This document shows positions 48,106 through 57,680 of a stretch of DNA of 64,000 nt, one piece after another; position 1 is the stretch's first letter, and every line of letters starts with the position of its first letter. Under the pieces are notes generated by a model. That model made no database searches and was not told where the DNA came from. It was given only the letters and a program-made list of their open reading frames with translations. This DNA comes from an uncultured Acidimicrobiales bacterium (GTDB lineage Bacteria; Actinomycetota; Acidimicrobiia; Acidimicrobiales; SHLQ01). The position numbers were made by a program, and so were the translations under genes. Where the stretch lies: contig CALLQB010000004.1 of assembly GCA_938015295.1 (NCBI GenBank), positions 1 to 64,000 of the forward strand, read 5' to 3'.

Positions 48106-50040
48106 ATGAGCGAGCAACCCCCGAGTCCAGGCTGGTGGATGGCATCCGACGGCCGTTGGTATCCACCAGAACAGCACCCCGAGCGCACATCGGTCGCAGA
48201 GTCGGGCTGGTGGCAGGCATCCGATGGCAAGTGGTACCCCCCAGACCAACACCCCAGTCGTGCTGCTTCGACACTGCCTGTGCCTCCGGCACCGCCTAGC
48301 GTCCCGTCGGCTTCGGCTCACCCGCCCGGCTGGTGGCAAGCCTCCGACGGCCGCTGGTATCCGCCACAGCCTGGCCCATCCCAACCGGCCGCCGCTCCAG
48401 GCTCTTTCACTCCTCAGCCTCAAGCGGTTTCGCCACCGCCAACCGGTCGGGGGGTTACCTTTGCTGCCGCGATCATCGGCGCAATGGTGATTCTTGCTGG
48501 CATCGCCTACGTCGCAACCCGCGACTCTTCAACCACAGCGGTCGATGTTTCTCCACCGATTACCGCCGGACCAGCGGGCGACGATGAAGCCGCCGAGCCG
48601 CGAGTCGGCGACGAGGATGAGGCCGACGGTTCGACGAGCACCCAAGAGGACTTTGACGAGGGTGTCGTCGGCGGCGAATCGCAGGACGATCCCTCTCCAT
48701 CGCCAAGCACGACTGAGGCGTTCGACAGTTCGTTCCCGGGGCCATCAGACCCCGTTGAGGTCAATGGCAACAACGGTGAGCCGTGGAACGTCGCGTCAGC
48801 GTTTGCACTCGGCAATATCGAAGACTTCTGGCGCCGCGAATTCCCAGCCGTCTTTGGTGCAGAATACGAGCCAATCAGCGGTGGTTTCTACGCCTACAGC
48901 TCGAACGAGCCGGTGCCGCCTTGCGCCAGAAACAGGCGCGAGGTGGCCAACAATGCGTACTACTGCGGTTTGGATGACGTTGTTGCCTGGGACGACGAGC
49001 AACTCTTTCCGGGTGTGCATGATTTTGCCGGCGACCTTGGTGTCGGGCTCATCCTGGCCCACGAGATCGGCCATGCAATCCAGGAGCGCGTGGGCATGGT
49101 TGGGCGCACGGTTACCTTCGAGAACCAGGCCGACTGCTACGCCGGCGCGTGGGTGAAGAGTGTGGAGGAAAACCCGAACGACAACATCCCGGTGACCAGC
49201 GGCGATCTCGACCTGGCCCTAGCGCAGTTCGTGCAGATCGCTGATACCCCGGGCACCGCCGCTACCGATCCCTTTGCCCATGGCAACGCATTCGACCGGG
49301 TGAACGGTTTCCGTGATGGGCTCGAGAACGGCGCATTGAAATGTGCCGGCTACACCGATAGCAACATCGTCATTACCCAGGTCGAGTTCGGTAGCTTGAG
49401 CGATCAGCTTTCGGGCGGAAATCTTCCCTATCTGACCAGCGACGAGGGCGACGACATCTTCGACCTGATGCCGGCTGATCTCGAGTTGTTCTGGGAATTC
49501 GCGTTCACCGAGGAAGTCGGTACGTGGGATCCAATCGATGGCTCGGTGGTGACCTTCTCCGACGGCGAAACCCTGCCCTGCGGCGACAACGACGTCGATT
49601 TGCTCGCTTTCTACTGCGCAACCGACGACTACATCGGCATCGAAACCGACACCTCGGTGCGTCAGCTGTACGACGAGTTTGGCGATTTCGGCCCAGGGGT
49701 GATCATCGCTGCGCAGTACGGATTCGCCATCCAGTCTCGGTTGGGAGTCGCTGAAGACCGGCTGCTCAACAGCTTGCAGGCTGACTGTTATGCAGGCGTG
49801 TGGACTGCATCGATTCTGCCGACCTCGGACCGCGTCTTTGACGACACCGAGACAGCGCCCAACCGGCGGACCTTGTCGATCTCGCCAGGCGATCTTGATG
49901 AAGCGGTCGAGACGCTGCTGATTTTGGGCGACCCGACCGAAACCGATGACAATCGTGGCACCGGTTTCGAAAGGGTGGGGGCGTTCCGCGAGGGCGTCCT
50001 AGGCGGCATCACCGGATGCAGCAGGTTCGACCCGAACTAG
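48106..50040 (+). CDS. Membrane-anchored zinc metallopeptidase with tandem live and dead domains
   Basis: This 644-residue protein starts with three copies of a Trp-rich 14-residue motif of the form GWWQASDGxWYPP (at about residues 9, 34 and 74), predicted to be cytoplasmic. A single membrane helix lies at about 118-140, then an acidic linker to about 220. The exterior part contains two tandem neutral-zinc-metallopeptidase (YpfJ-like) domains. The first has the zinc-binding H319-E-I-G-H323 and N-Q-A-D-C-Y-A-G-A-W. The second has A536-Q-Y-G-F540 at the same place, so it lacks all zinc ligands and the catalytic glutamate, yet keeps L-Q-A-D-C-Y-A-G-V-W. The dead copy may bind substrate or regulate the first. 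Confidence 0.88.
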   Translation: MSEQPPSPGWWMASDGRWYPPEQHPERTSVAESGWWQASDGKWYPPDQHPSRAASTLPVPPAPPSVPSASAHPPGWWQASDGRWYPPQPGPSQPAAAPGSFTPQPQAVSPPPTGRGVTFAAAIIGAMVILAGIAYVATRDSSTTAVDVSPPITAGPAGDDEAAEPRVGDEDEADGSTSTQEDFDEGVVGGESQDDPSPSPSTTEAFDSSFPGPSDPVEVNGNNGEPWNVASAFALGNIEDFWRREFPAVFGAEYEPISGGFYAYSSNEPVPPCARNRREVANNAYYCGLDDVVAWDDEQLFPGVHDFAGDLGVGLILAHEIGHAIQERVGMVGRTVTFENQADCYAGAWVKSVEENPNDNIPVTSGDLDLALAQFVQIADTPGTAATDPFAHGNAFDRVNGFRDGLENGALKCAGYTDSNIVITQVEFGSLSDQLSGGNLPYLTSDEGDDIFDLMPADLELFWEFAFTEEVGTWDPIDGSVVTFSDGETLPCGDNDVDLLAFYCATDDYIGIETDTSVRQLYDEFGDFGPGVIIAAQYGFAIQSRLGVAEDRLLNSLQADCYAGVWTASILPTSDRVFDDTETAPNRRTLSISPGDLDEAVETLLILGDPTETDDNRGTGFERVGAFREGVLGGITGCSRFDPN

Positions 50041-50056
50041 TGCTTGGGATTGCGCA

Positions 50057-51910
50057 CTAGCGATAGCTGCTCCACGGATCGACGTCGTCGTCTTGGCGCG
50101 TACGTCGTGAACGTGCGGGCTGTTCTGGTGTAACGGTCACCGTTTGGAGCTGGTTTCCCGTGCGTCGGTCGGCGAGAACAATCAACGCCGACAGGAACAA
50201 AAGCGTGCCTGCAATGCCAAGCGCCAAAGGCAGCTTGGAGTTCTGCTGCACATCGATGACCGCGATGGGTTGTGTCTCGCGTTCTTCGACGACGCCGGCA
50301 ACATTTGTGAGGTCAGCTGGATCCTCCTCGACGGGAGGTTCAACGACCGGCGGTTCTTCGACGGGGAGCACGAGCTTGAACTGAGGCTCGGCGTTGTCGT
50401 CTGCCGCAGCTACAACGGTGGTTGTTGGTGCAACCGATGTAGTGGTGAAGGTCGTTGTCGAGGTTGTGGTGGTGGCCGGGACCTGAGCAATCGCCAGCAC
50501 TGCGCTTTCATCGTCTTCTAACGAGACGACATCGGTGCTTCCGGTGCGGCCCGGCAGCGAGCCCGCTGTGGCATCGATGTCGGCGACGCTTGCAGAAAGT
50601 ACTTGTGAGCGTGCCGAATAACTTCCGGGCTGGGGGAGGCTTACGCCGAAGCTGTAGGCAGCGCTTTCGCCGGGATTCAGTGCGTCGATTGTCCAGCGAT
50701 GACCGTCTTGTTCAGCGACGACCGTTCCTGCCGTTGCACCGAACGAGTTGGGGTCGACGGAGAGTTCATCTGCGAGGTCGGTGAACACAACGACGTCTTC
50801 GGCGCTTACGTCGAGTAGCCCGGTGGGTTGGTTGGTGATCACGACGGTGAAGAGTCCCGACAGCGACGTGACGGAACCGTTCGCCGGTTGATAGGTGGTC
50901 GTTACTTCAAGGTCGGACGCTCCGGTCAGTTGGGTTGAAGCTGTGGGTGACAAGGGAATTCCCGTGTCGGTGCCAGCGATCTCTGCGGTCAAGACACACG
51001 ACCCGCCCGCTGCGGCACAGCTCTGCAGGCCGGCGGCGGAGGTCGAGACTTCGAACGACACCTCGGCGGATTCGCCAGGGTTGAGATTGCCTTCCCAACG
51101 CAAGGTCGCGCCGACCGTTGAGACCGTGCCAGCGGTCATGAGGACCTCGCCGGAGCGGTCGACACCAGTCGGCAGCACGCTGCGCACCCGAATGCCGGTA
51201 ATACGGGAATCGCTGGTGTTCGAAACGGTGAACCCTGCGCGAACGGTGCCGTCGGAGCCGACCGTTGTTGTGTCGTTTGCGAAAGTGATTGTGAGGTCGT
51301 GGACCACACAGGCAACCGAGACCAGCACGGGAGAAATGCTGTTCGCTTCGGTGCCGGCGCCGGCGTCAATGTGAGTAAGGGTGATCCGGTTCTGGCTTTG
51401 CGTGAGGGTTATCGCTCCAACGAATGCGCCCGGAAGCACCTCGGTTGGAAGAATCTCGGTGTCGTTGTCGGTAACGGTGGCGGTTGTTGCGCCGATAAAC
51501 GTGTCATCAACGGGGAGGTCGGGTGAGGGACCGGTGGTCTTTCGGCCGATGGTCACAAGAAACTGCTCGTTTGGTTCGTCAAGCTGCTCGGTTGCATGGT
51601 CGTCCTGGGCGACAACTCGTACGGCGTAGGTGCCTTTTGCAAGGGTCGCCGGAAGCGAGATGGTATGGGTTGCTTCGCTAGGACCGGCGTTGCCGACCAG
51701 CGTTACCCCGTTGAGCCGCTCGGTGTGCTCGAGCACTGAGGTTCCACAACCCACGGTGGGGTCATCCTGAGCCTGCGCGAGAGCGGGAAACGCCACAACG
51801 CCACCCAAAATGGCGAGAAGCATCATGACGAGCGCCAGACCCGCACCACTGGTGCGGATACGGCTCGACGCCTCTGATGTGTGTGACGGGGAGAAAACGA
51901 ATTTGGTCAT
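50057..51910 (-). CDS. Secreted surface protein with DUF11-like beta-sandwich repeats
   Basis: This 617-residue protein has a signal peptide (A-L-V-M-M-L-L-A-I-L-G-G-V-V-A-F-P-A-L-A-Q-A). Immunoglobulin-like domains of DUF11 style follow, with phrases such as T-F-A-N-D-T-T-T-V-G and L-N-P-G-E-S-A-E-V-S-F-E-V repeated. A Thr-rich linker comes next, then a membrane helix near the C-terminus (L-P-L-A-L-G-I-A-G-T-L-L-F-L-S-A-L-I-V-L-A) and a basic tail with R-S-R-R-T-R-Q, a typical cell-wall/membrane anchor. I start at the ATG 51910 with GAGGAAG upstream. A much longer frame is open, but its upstream 200 codons are low-complexity and overlap the divergent gene. Function: probably adhesion or surface structure. 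Confidence 0.8.
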   Translation of the reverse strand: MTKFVFSPSHTSEASSRIRTSGAGLALVMMLLAILGGVVAFPALAQAQDDPTVGCGTSVLEHTERLNGVTLVGNAGPSEATHTISLPATLAKGTYAVRVVAQDDHATEQLDEPNEQFLVTIGRKTTGPSPDLPVDDTFIGATTATVTDNDTEILPTEVLPGAFVGAITLTQSQNRITLTHIDAGAGTEANSISPVLVSVACVVHDLTITFANDTTTVGSDGTVRAGFTVSNTSDSRITGIRVRSVLPTGVDRSGEVLMTAGTVSTVGATLRWEGNLNPGESAEVSFEVSTSAAGLQSCAAAGGSCVLTAEIAGTDTGIPLSPTASTQLTGASDLEVTTTYQPANGSVTSLSGLFTVVITNQPTGLLDVSAEDVVVFTDLADELSVDPNSFGATAGTVVAEQDGHRWTIDALNPGESAAYSFGVSLPQPGSYSARSQVLSASVADIDATAGSLPGRTGSTDVVSLEDDESAVLAIAQVPATTTTSTTTFTTTSVAPTTTVVAAADDNAEPQFKLVLPVEEPPVVEPPVEEDPADLTNVAGVVEERETQPIAVIDVQQNSKLPLALGIAGTLLFLSALIVLADRRTGNQLQTVTVTPEQPARSRRTRQDDDVDPWSSYR

Positions 51911-52040
51911 CGGGTAAGACTTCCTCTTGTGTTCCTTGGATCGAAAGAACCTCTGTTCTGTTCGGCCGTTCGACCTACCCCATGAGCAATTCGGCCTATT
52001 TTCTTGGTCAACAACACTTCGATGAGGCCGATGGGTTTGT

Positions 52041-53585
52041 GTGCGTCCTCGAGCCAGAAGCAGAACGGTTGACCAGCGGCCAAGGTCTGGTCTGGTCGGG
52101 CCCTTTGGTGTCGTGGGTCTTGGGATGCTGGGTGTGGCAGTGGTGTTGTTTGCTGTGGCGATCTCGGCGCGCCTGTCGCCTGCAACTGACCAGCTCGCAA
52201 CTGACGATTGGCTGATCGCTGCGTCGCCGGTACCGGTTGTCGAACCACTAGCTGACCAAGTAGCCACACCAAGTAGCGCCGTCGATGTTGAGCCGTCGAC
52301 GAGTGACGGGCAACCGTTTCGTCTCGACCTCAGCGGTATCGACCTCAGCGATATCGACCTCAGTGATGTCGGGTTTGGCGATGCATCGGATTCGACGGCC
52401 ACAACAACAACAGCAACCACCACAACCACGAAAGCGCAGCCAAAGATCGAGGTCAGCGCCACGCCGCCGGCGAAGGCTGACGCCGCCGTGCAACCTACAG
52501 CGAAGGCGCCGACCACCCCAGCGGTGGCGCCGCCTCCGCCAGCGATCGACCTTTCGCCGCCGGTAGGCGGAACTATGACATGGTCGGGGATCGGCGACGC
52601 TGCGGACCCATTCGTGGTGGCAACAGGCGACCGCTACCTTGCCTTCACGACCAACACCGGTGCCGGGCATGTGCCGGTCTGGGAGTCTGGCGACGCTTCA
52701 ACATGGACGCTGGTGCACGACGCGTTGCCAGCGCTGCCGGGTTGGGCTGCCGAGTCGTCAACGCAAACTTGGGCACCAGCGGTGCTTCGGCGCGGCGCTG
52801 CGTGGGTGCTCTACTTCACAAGTCGAGAAGAGGCCTCGGGTTTGCAATGTGTTGGCGCTGCCGAAGCGTCGAAGCCTGAGGGGCCTTATGTTGCCGATGG
52901 CAGCCCCTTGGTGTGCCAGCGCGATCTTGGCGGGTCGATCGACGCCTCGCCGTTTGTTGATCCGGCGGGGGTGGCGTGGCTTCTCTACAAGAACGATGGA
53001 AACTGCTGTGGTGTGCTGACGAGTCTTTGGAGCCAACGCCTCTCGGAAAGCGGTCGCGCGCTCGAGGGAAACGCACACCAACTGTTGTGGGCCGAACAAT
53101 CGTGGGAGGGATCGGTCATCGAAGGACCGTCAATGACCTTGCTCAACGGCCGCTACCACCTGCTGTATTCGGCGAACTCGTGGAACTCGAACCGCTATGC
53201 GATTGGCCACGCGGTGTGCACCGCAGTGACCGGTCCTTGTTTCAAGACATCGGCACAACCTTGGCAACAAAGCGACGGCGGCCCCGGCGGCGCAGAATTT
53301 TTCCAAGACAGTGCCGGAAATCGGTGGATCGCTTTGCATGAGTGGCGTTATGCCATCGGGTATCCCGACGGCGTGCGGTCGCTCTATCTCCGACCGCTTC
53401 GCTTTGGGTCGTCGGCGCCGTCGACCGCTGTTCCGACAACCGCTCCTCCCGAAACCGCTCCTCCCAAAACAGTGGTCCCACTGACGACGGTTCCCACAGA
53501 AAAAGAGCCGGCTGAACAACCTTCGACGACGATCGTGTTAACTCCCGATGCGTTGGCCTCGACCACCACTAGCTTGGCTCCGTGA
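52041..53585 (+). CDS. GH43-like five-bladed beta-propeller protein with membrane anchor
   Basis: This 514-residue protein has a membrane helix at about residues 20-42 and a Ser/Thr/Ala/Pro-rich stalk with a short G-I-D-L-S-D-I-D-L-S-D repeat. A propeller domain starts near residue 180. The three catalytic acids of GH43 are in order: D189 in A-D-P-F-V-V, D301 in S-I-D-A-S-P-F and E361 in I-E-G-P-S. The C-terminus is another T/P-rich tail. This family hydrolyses arabinan- and xylan-type glycans; the exact bond cannot be told. The GTG start follows the intergenic region shared with the surface protein. It overlaps the phosphorylase gene by 4 bases. Confidence 0.82.
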   Translation: MRPRARSRTVDQRPRSGLVGPFGVVGLGMLGVAVVLFAVAISARLSPATDQLATDDWLIAASPVPVVEPLADQVATPSSAVDVEPSTSDGQPFRLDLSGIDLSDIDLSDVGFGDASDSTATTTTATTTTTKAQPKIEVSATPPAKADAAVQPTAKAPTTPAVAPPPPAIDLSPPVGGTMTWSGIGDAADPFVVATGDRYLAFTTNTGAGHVPVWESGDASTWTLVHDALPALPGWAAESSTQTWAPAVLRRGAAWVLYFTSREEASGLQCVGAAEASKPEGPYVADGSPLVCQRDLGGSIDASPFVDPAGVAWLLYKNDGNCCGVLTSLWSQRLSESGRALEGNAHQLLWAEQSWEGSVIEGPSMTLLNGRYHLLYSANSWNSNRYAIGHAVCTAVTGPCFKTSAQPWQQSDGGPGGAEFFQDSAGNRWIALHEWRYAIGYPDGVRSLYLRPLRFGSSAPSTAVPTTAPPETAPPKTVVPLTTVPTEKEPAEQPSTTIVLTPDALASTTTSLAP

Positions 53586-55297
53586 ATCCCTTTCTGCTCG
53601 AACGGATCGCCCGTCATCTGCAACGCATCTATCCCGCACAAGACGCGGCTGCTCTCGTCGAACGTGCCATCGAAGCTATTGGCGGCGCCGAGCGTTTACC
53701 AGCGCTGACAGCGGCGGGCGGGCTCACTGGTCCGACCTGGTCCGAACGCGACATCGCGGTCATTACCTATGGCGACTCGGTGACCACTGCCGGGTACCCA
53801 CCGTTGGCGACCCTCGAAAGGTTTGTCGACCGTCACCTCGCCGATGTGGTCTCGATCGTGCACATCCTGCCGTTTTTCCCGTTCACCAGCGACGATGGAT
53901 TCGCCATTGTCGACTTCGCCGAAGTTAACCCCGATCTTGGTTCGTGGGCCGAGATCACCTCAATAGCCCAAGGCAGTCGGGTGATGGCCGATCTCGTCTT
54001 GAATCACGTCTCGGCATCGAGCGCATGGTTTCAACAGTTCGAGCGAGGCGAACTTCCGGGACGAGACTATTTCGTCGTCGTCGATCCGGCCGCCAACCTC
54101 GACTCGATTGTCCGACCGCGCACTAGCCCGTTGCTTCGAGAGGTCGATACCCCCGACGGCACGCAACATGTTTGGGCCACCTTTAGCCACGATCAACTCG
54201 ATCTCAACTTTGAGAACCCCGATGTGCTGTTCGAGTTCCTACGTTTCATCAACCAGTACCTCGACGCCGGGGTCACCATGTTCAGGCTCGACGCTGTGGG
54301 GTACCTGTGGAAACAGCTCGGCACGACCTCGATCCATCTGCCGAAGACCCACGAGGTCGTCAAGCTGATTCGACTACTGCTTGAATTGCGCGAACCCGAT
54401 GCTCTGCTCATCACCGAAACCAACGTTCCCCATGAAGAAAATGTCTCGTACTTCGGGCACGGTCAAGGAGGGCAAGAGGCGCATCTGGTCTACAACTTCA
54501 CGCTGCCTCCGCTGGTGCTTCACGCCCTGCTTGTCGGGCGGGCCACGGCTCTTCGGCAATGGATTGGAGAACTCGATGCACTCGCTCCCGGCACGTCGTA
54601 CTTCAACTTTCTGGCATCTCACGATGGCATTGGCCTCCGACCGGTCGAAGGGTTACTCAGCGACGAAGACCAGGACGTGGTGGTCGAGGCTGTGCGTCGA
54701 AACGGAGGTTTGGTCTCGATGTTCACCGCGCCGGGTGGTGGCGAACGTCCCTATGAGCTCAACATTTCGTTGTTCGAGGCCATGCGGGGCAACGGCGAAG
54801 GGGTCGACGATGGCCTACAGGTCGACCGATTCTGTGCCGCTCACGCCATCATGTTGGCCTTTGTTGGCGTTCCGGCGTTCTATATTCACAGCCTGCTCGC
54901 AACGCCCAACAATCTCGACGGCGTGACTCAGACAGGCGTCAACCGTACGATCAACCGCGCGAAGCTCGACTTCGAGGCTGTGGTGCAGGAGCTTGACCGA
55001 ACCGGCAGCAGCCGCCGCGAGGTGCTCGAGCGGCTCCGCAAGTTGTCGCAAGTGCGTCAGTCGTCGCCAGCATTTCACCCCGAAGCCGACCAACAACTTC
55101 TCGAAACCAGCGATCAGGTTCTGGGACTGCGGCGAACCTCTTTGGCAAACGAACGAGTCGATGTGTACGTCAACGTTTCAGCTAGCGAAGCTGAGGTGCA
55201 CATCGGCGAACCTTGGCGCGACCTGCTCACCGGCCGGACCGGCGTAACAACGTTGTCTTTGCCACCGTACGGAACTGGGTGGATAGTGCGTCGGTGA
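53582..55297 (+). CDS. GH13_18 phosphorylase, sucrose- or glucosylglycerate-phosphorylase-like
   Basis: This 571-residue alpha-amylase-family protein has the nucleophile D237 in M-F-R-L-D-A-V-G-Y, the acid/base E279 in I-T-E-T-N-V-P-H and D348 in A-S-H-D-G-I-G. The sequence L-A-S-H-D-G-I-G-L-R-P-V-E-G fits the YcjM-type glucosylglycerate phosphorylases better than classic sucrose phosphorylase. It has no signal peptide, so it is cytoplasmic. It is translationally coupled to the membrane-anchored GH43-like gene (GTGA overlap). Phosphorolysis would give glucose 1-phosphate and glycerate (or fructose). A GpgS-like gene about 5 kb away supports the first reading. Confidence 0.88.
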   Translation: MNPFLLERIARHLQRIYPAQDAAALVERAIEAIGGAERLPALTAAGGLTGPTWSERDIAVITYGDSVTTAGYPPLATLERFVDRHLADVVSIVHILPFFPFTSDDGFAIVDFAEVNPDLGSWAEITSIAQGSRVMADLVLNHVSASSAWFQQFERGELPGRDYFVVVDPAANLDSIVRPRTSPLLREVDTPDGTQHVWATFSHDQLDLNFENPDVLFEFLRFINQYLDAGVTMFRLDAVGYLWKQLGTTSIHLPKTHEVVKLIRLLLELREPDALLITETNVPHEENVSYFGHGQGGQEAHLVYNFTLPPLVLHALLVGRATALRQWIGELDALAPGTSYFNFLASHDGIGLRPVEGLLSDEDQDVVVEAVRRNGGLVSMFTAPGGGERPYELNISLFEAMRGNGEGVDDGLQVDRFCAAHAIMLAFVGVPAFYIHSLLATPNNLDGVTQTGVNRTINRAKLDFEAVVQELDRTGSSRREVLERLRKLSQVRQSSPAFHPEADQQLLETSDQVLGLRRTSLANERVDVYVNVSASEAEVHIGEPWRDLLTGRTGVTTLSLPPYGTGWIVRR

Positions 55298-55312
55298 CTA
55301 CAGTCCACTGTC

Positions 55313-56155
55313 GTGACTGAACCAACTCGATTCGTACCGTCGACAGATGATGTCGACGTTGCTCTGCATGACCTCGGCGGTGAGGGCCCCGTTCTGGTCT
55401 TTGTGCACGCCACTGGATTTCATGGACATTGCTATCTGCCGGTTGCCGAGGTGCTCGCCGATCGATACCACTCGTACGCGGTCGATCTCCGCGGTCATGG
55501 TGATAGCCGCATTCCCGATGGGCTCTCGATGGTGTGGAGGGGGATGGGTGAGGATCTCGCCGCGGCCGTGCGAGCACTTGACGCCGGGCCGGTCTACGGC
55601 GTTGGTCACTCGATGGGTGGCGCGTCGATCGTGCTGGCTGCACTTGATGACCCGTCGCTCTTCCGAGCGGCGTGGCTTTTCGAGCCGATTGTGCCGCCTA
55701 CTGTTATGCAGCCGCCTAGCGGCGAGAACAGCCTTGTCGAGTCGGCGCGGCGCCGCCGGGAGGTTTTCGACAGCTTCGACGCGGTGTTCGAACGATATTC
55801 CTCACGGCCACCGTTTAATGCGGTCGACCCAGCCGCCCTGCGAGCGTACGTCGACTATGGATTTGAGCCGCTCGACGATGGCACCGTTCGCCTTAAGTGT
55901 CGAGGCGCAACCGAGGCGCGTGTGTTCGAGAACTCGATGAATGGCGCCTACGAGCGCTTAGGCAGCCTCCAATTGCCCACCGCTGTCGCGCAGAGCGGCG
56001 ATGGCGGCTTCCCGGCACAGCTAGCCCCGGGCGCTGCTGCACGCATGCCGCACGGCACGTTGCTGACGTTTGGTGACCTTACACACTTCGGACCGTTTCA
56101 GGACCCGGCCGGGTGTGCTGCCTCGATCGATGAGTTCTTGCAGGGCCACAGGTAG
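55313..56155 (+). CDS. Alpha/beta fold hydrolase
   Basis: This 280-residue hydrolase has the nucleophile S100 in G-V-G-H-S-M-G-G, the oxyanion-hole segment H-A-T-G-F-H-G-H, D-L-R-G-H-G-D-S, and a late F-G-D-L-T-H-F-G-P with the catalytic histidine. The GTG start lies 15 bases after the phosphorylase stop codon. It is probably in the same transcript as the GH43/GH13 pair, but its substrate is unknown. It resembles the epoxide-hydrolase/lactonase branch more than lipases. Confidence 0.88.
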   Translation: MTEPTRFVPSTDDVDVALHDLGGEGPVLVFVHATGFHGHCYLPVAEVLADRYHSYAVDLRGHGDSRIPDGLSMVWRGMGEDLAAAVRALDAGPVYGVGHSMGGASIVLAALDDPSLFRAAWLFEPIVPPTVMQPPSGENSLVESARRRREVFDSFDAVFERYSSRPPFNAVDPAALRAYVDYGFEPLDDGTVRLKCRGATEARVFENSMNGAYERLGSLQLPTAVAQSGDGGFPAQLAPGAAARMPHGTLLTFGDLTHFGPFQDPAGCAASIDEFLQGHR

Positions 56156-56420
56156 GTCAGCACTTGCTGGTCATATGGCGACCCAAACCAGCAGTGATGA
56201 GGTGAGGAGACCGGCGTCACATCTGGGGACTTTGGCCATCTTTTGGCTCTTTTTTGGACCCTCAAAATGATGATTTTTCCGTTGCAATTGCAGCTGACGG
56301 CCAGATTTCTTCCAAAACGAACAGGTGTTCGCAGTACACTGATTGTTTCTGCCGATCGCTTCATTTGGCTACTGAACCCATGGGGGGTTTCGGTCGTCGA
56401 AGTGAGTGGGGGATTCCGCA
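56156..56420. other. Gene-free, AT-rich stretch
   Basis: These 265 bases lie between the hydrolase gene and a small membrane-protein gene. They contain a TGCTGGT...ACCAGCA inverted repeat near 56165-56193 and several T-runs (at about 56238-56280). They could hold the terminator of the upstream operon and the promoter of the next gene. I recognise no RNA gene or riboswitch. Confidence 0.5.
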
Positions 56421-56744
56421 ATGTTTGATTATTTCGTCCCAGCATTTACCGACGTCGACGCTGTCGATGTAGCCGCAACCGGGCTGAGCACCGGCTGGCA
56501 GGTCATCGTTGGCGCCTCAGCCGGGGTCGCCCTTGTGGTGCTTGCGCTTGTGCTCGGCGCCTGGTTTCAGCGGCGAAGCTCCCTGCGCGATGACGAACGA
56601 AAAGCTCGTCTCCGGTCCGAGGCCGAAGTTACCGGAGCGGTCACCTTTACTGAACTCGATCTGTCAGATGGTGGCGACTTCGACTTGGGTGTTCCGACGC
56701 CTCCCGCAGCAATCCCACCGGTCGACATTCCTGAATATTTGTAA
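56421..56744 (+). CDS. Small single-pass membrane protein, unrecognised
   Basis: This 107-residue protein has a membrane helix at about residues 29-51 (V-I-V-G-A-S-A-G-V-A-L-V-V-L-A-L-V-L-G-A-W). A basic stretch with R-R-S-S-L-R-D-D-E-R-K-A-R follows, and then an acidic/proline-rich tail. I chose ATG 56421, because GGGGGA lies 9-14 bases before it. By length and charge it could be a scaffold or signal-anchor protein, but I recognise no family. Confidence 0.65.
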   Translation: MFDYFVPAFTDVDAVDVAATGLSTGWQVIVGASAGVALVVLALVLGAWFQRRSSLRDDERKARLRSEAEVTGAVTFTELDLSDGGDFDLGVPTPPAAIPPVDIPEYL

Positions 56745-56913
56745 CACCAGGTGGTGCTGGATCGTTGCAAGCGCAATGATCGCACGCTTTCACTGGGCGG
56801 AGTTTCGGCGGTACGCAGACGACGAATCGACTTCGATCGACTATCCTTAGAGGTAGCGCTACCCGCAACGAAGTCGTTGCCTACGTGTCGCTTAGAAACG
56901 GAGTACACCCCCT

Positions 56914-57624
56914 ATGGCCCAGGCCTACGAACTCGACAACCGCCCGGTCGCCTCTCTTCCCGAGGCCGACCGCGCGACCTTCATTGGTCGCGTCTATTCA
57001 CACCTCGCCGCGGCAATCGGTGCGTTCATCTTCTTTGAACTCATTCTTTTCCAGACCGGCGTTGCCGAAAGTATCTTTAACTGGGTCACCGATGGTGGCG
57101 GCCGAGGCCGCTACATGATCCTGCTCGGCGGCTTCATGGTCGGCTCGTGGTTGGCTTCATCGGCTGCCGCGAACCTTGGCGATATTCGCCGTCAATACGC
57201 TGGCTTGTTCGGCATGTCTGCGGTCTATTCGTTGCTCTTCACCATTCCGCTCTATCAGGTGTTTCGAGCAGACCGCACCGAGACTCTGTGGTCAGCAGTG
57301 TTTGTTACCGCTCTTGGGTTCGCCGGCCTCACCGCTGTTGCCTGGTTTACCAAGAACGACCTGTCGTTCCTCCGGCCAGTCATGATGTTTGGTGGCATCG
57401 CTGCCATGGTTCTCATCGTGGCGAGCTTCATCTTCAACCTGCACCTCGGCGTCTGGTTCTCGTTCGCGATGATTGCGCTGATGGGCGTGTCGATCCTCTA
57501 CCAGACACAGACCATCATTCGTCGCTACCCATCACACGCCTATGTCGGCGCTGCGGTGCAACTGTTCAGCTCAGTGATGACCCTGTTCTGGTACGTGCTG
57601 CGCCTCTTCATGGCACGCGACTAA
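56914..57624 (+). CDS. Bax inhibitor-1 family membrane protein (YbhL/YccA-like)
   Basis: This 236-residue protein has seven hydrophobic segments and the family pattern: F-I-G-R-V-Y-S-H-L-A-A-A-I-G-A at about residues 23-37 (first helix), I-L-Y-Q-T-Q-T-I-I in the sixth loop and a final W-Y-V-L-R-L-F. Bacterial members (YccA, YetJ) affect membrane proteolysis or calcium leak; the exact role here is unknown. The ATG start follows GGAGTACACCCCCT. It ends shortly before a double hairpin that terminates it and the convergent ligase gene. Confidence 0.92.
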   Translation: MAQAYELDNRPVASLPEADRATFIGRVYSHLAAAIGAFIFFELILFQTGVAESIFNWVTDGGGRGRYMILLGGFMVGSWLASSAAANLGDIRRQYAGLFGMSAVYSLLFTIPLYQVFRADRTETLWSAVFVTALGFAGLTAVAWFTKNDLSFLRPVMMFGGIAAMVLIVASFIFNLHLGVWFSFAMIALMGVSILYQTQTIIRRYPSHAYVGAAVQLFSSVMTLFWYVLRLFMARD

Positions 57625-57632
57625 ACCCGTCG

Positions 57633-57665
57633 GTTACCCGGCGTGCGCAGGCACGCCCCGGTAAC
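57633..57665 (+). terminator. Imperfect hairpin after the Bax inhibitor gene
   Basis: GTTACC...GGCGTGC pairs with GCACGCC...GGTAAC around a short loop, 9 bases after the stop codon. It is the first of two hairpins in this convergent gap. Confidence 0.55.
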
Positions 57666-57680
57666 GCCCGCAAAACGCAC

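Noticed and set aside
51911-52516. N-terminal extension of the surface protein to about 819 residues
   Set aside because: The extension is low-complexity, overlaps the divergent GH43-like gene, and would bury the signal peptide inside the protein. ATG 51910 has a good ribosome site.
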